The position numbers and the translations under genes were made by a program. From Pseudomonas sp. Ant30-3 (lineage in GTDB: Bacteria; Pseudomonadota; Gammaproteobacteria; Pseudomonadales; Pseudomonadaceae), in the NCBI RefSeq assembly GCF_000690905.1, contig NZ_JMCL01000082.1, forward strand, positions 1 through 58,816: a stretch of DNA of 58,816 bases, given 5' to 3'. Each line of letters begins with the position of its first letter. The stretch's first letter is position 1. Below the pieces are notes generated by a model that was not told where the DNA came from, did no database searches, and saw only the letters and a list, made by a program, of their open reading frames with translations. Positions 58,690 through 58,816 of this stretch are shown here, in pieces.

Positions 58690-58816
58690 TGTGGCGAGGG
58701 AGCTTGCTCCCGCTCGAGTGCGAAGCACTCGCAAAAGGTGCTGCCACATGCTTGATGGGAGCACCGCGATTGCAGTTTCGGGTCTGCTACGCAGACCAGC
58801 GGGAGCAAGCTCCCTC
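58690..58816. repeat. REP-like repeat (GCGAGGGAGCTTGCTCCCGCT class), reaching the window edge
   Basis: Left arm GGCGAGGGAGCTTGCTCCCGC and right arm GCGGGAGCAAGCTCCCTC, the latter cut by the window end. Inner dyads GAGTGCGAAGCACTC and GGTCTGCTACGCAGACC also occur. Confidence 0.88.

Overview
This window is chromosomal DNA of a Pseudomonas, most likely of the P. fluorescens group. The basis is the gene content and order (pilJ-chpA-chpC, a complete mdc malonate-decarboxylase cluster, rsmE-bioA, an SAH riboswitch on ahcY, metK next to an ArsR/methyltransferase regulator, tkt-epd-pgk-fba) and the dense population of REP/REPIN palindromes typical of that group. Protein-level family recognition was done by eye; no database search was run. 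I saw no rRNA, tRNA, CRISPR array, insertion sequence or prophage.

Region by region. 1-7707: end of a type IV pilus chemosensory cluster (pilJ C-terminus, the 2000-residue hybrid kinase chpA, CheW-like chpC); chpA carries an in-frame REPIN inside its coding sequence. 7830-8847: a small, lower-GC, overlapping pair coding for a winged-helix/MNT nucleotidyltransferase and a HEPN protein, a toxin-antitoxin-like module inserted between pilus and malonate genes. 8952-17203: mdcABCDEGH, the malonate transporter mdcLM and the LysR regulator mdcR. 17388-20355: hemolysin III-type membrane protein, rsmE and bioA. 20578-24135: an exported-looking flavin amine oxidase with an Ala/Lys/Pro-rich tail, a doubtful small lipoprotein, cytochrome b561 and YceI. 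24417-28395: rhlE, a periplasmic binding protein and metF. 28577-30306: ahcY behind an S-adenosylhomocysteine riboswitch. 30306-36003: thioesterase, YfdC-like FNT channel, CPA1 antiporter, MFS and EamA transporters and a MAPEG protein. 36120-40230: mltA, a lipoprotein cytochrome c', DUF1090 and ligB. 40380-42584: metK with its ArsR/methyltransferase neighbour behind a near-perfect palindrome. 42858-49239: tkt, epd, pgk, a small lipoprotein, mliC and fba. 49452-58645: cytoplasmic PL7 alginate lyase, a REC-PAS-GGDEF-EAL protein, YgjP-type metallopeptidase, small wHTH protein, ElaA acetyltransferase, a second orphan binding protein, YccS and an HI0933-type flavoprotein.

Functional links. MdcA-E form the malonate decarboxylase, MdcB and MdcG make and attach its prosthetic group, MdcH primes it and MdcLM imports malonate. 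MetK, AhcY and MetF belong to the activated methyl cycle; two different regulatory devices are visible for it here (riboswitch at ahcY, palindrome plus ArsR-type protein at metK), and bioA consumes SAM as amino donor. Tkt, Epd, Pgk and Fba connect the pentose phosphate pathway, pyridoxal phosphate synthesis and glycolysis/gluconeogenesis. Most intergenic gaps hold REP doublets of at least seven sequence types; no RAYT transposase gene that could mobilise them lies in the window.
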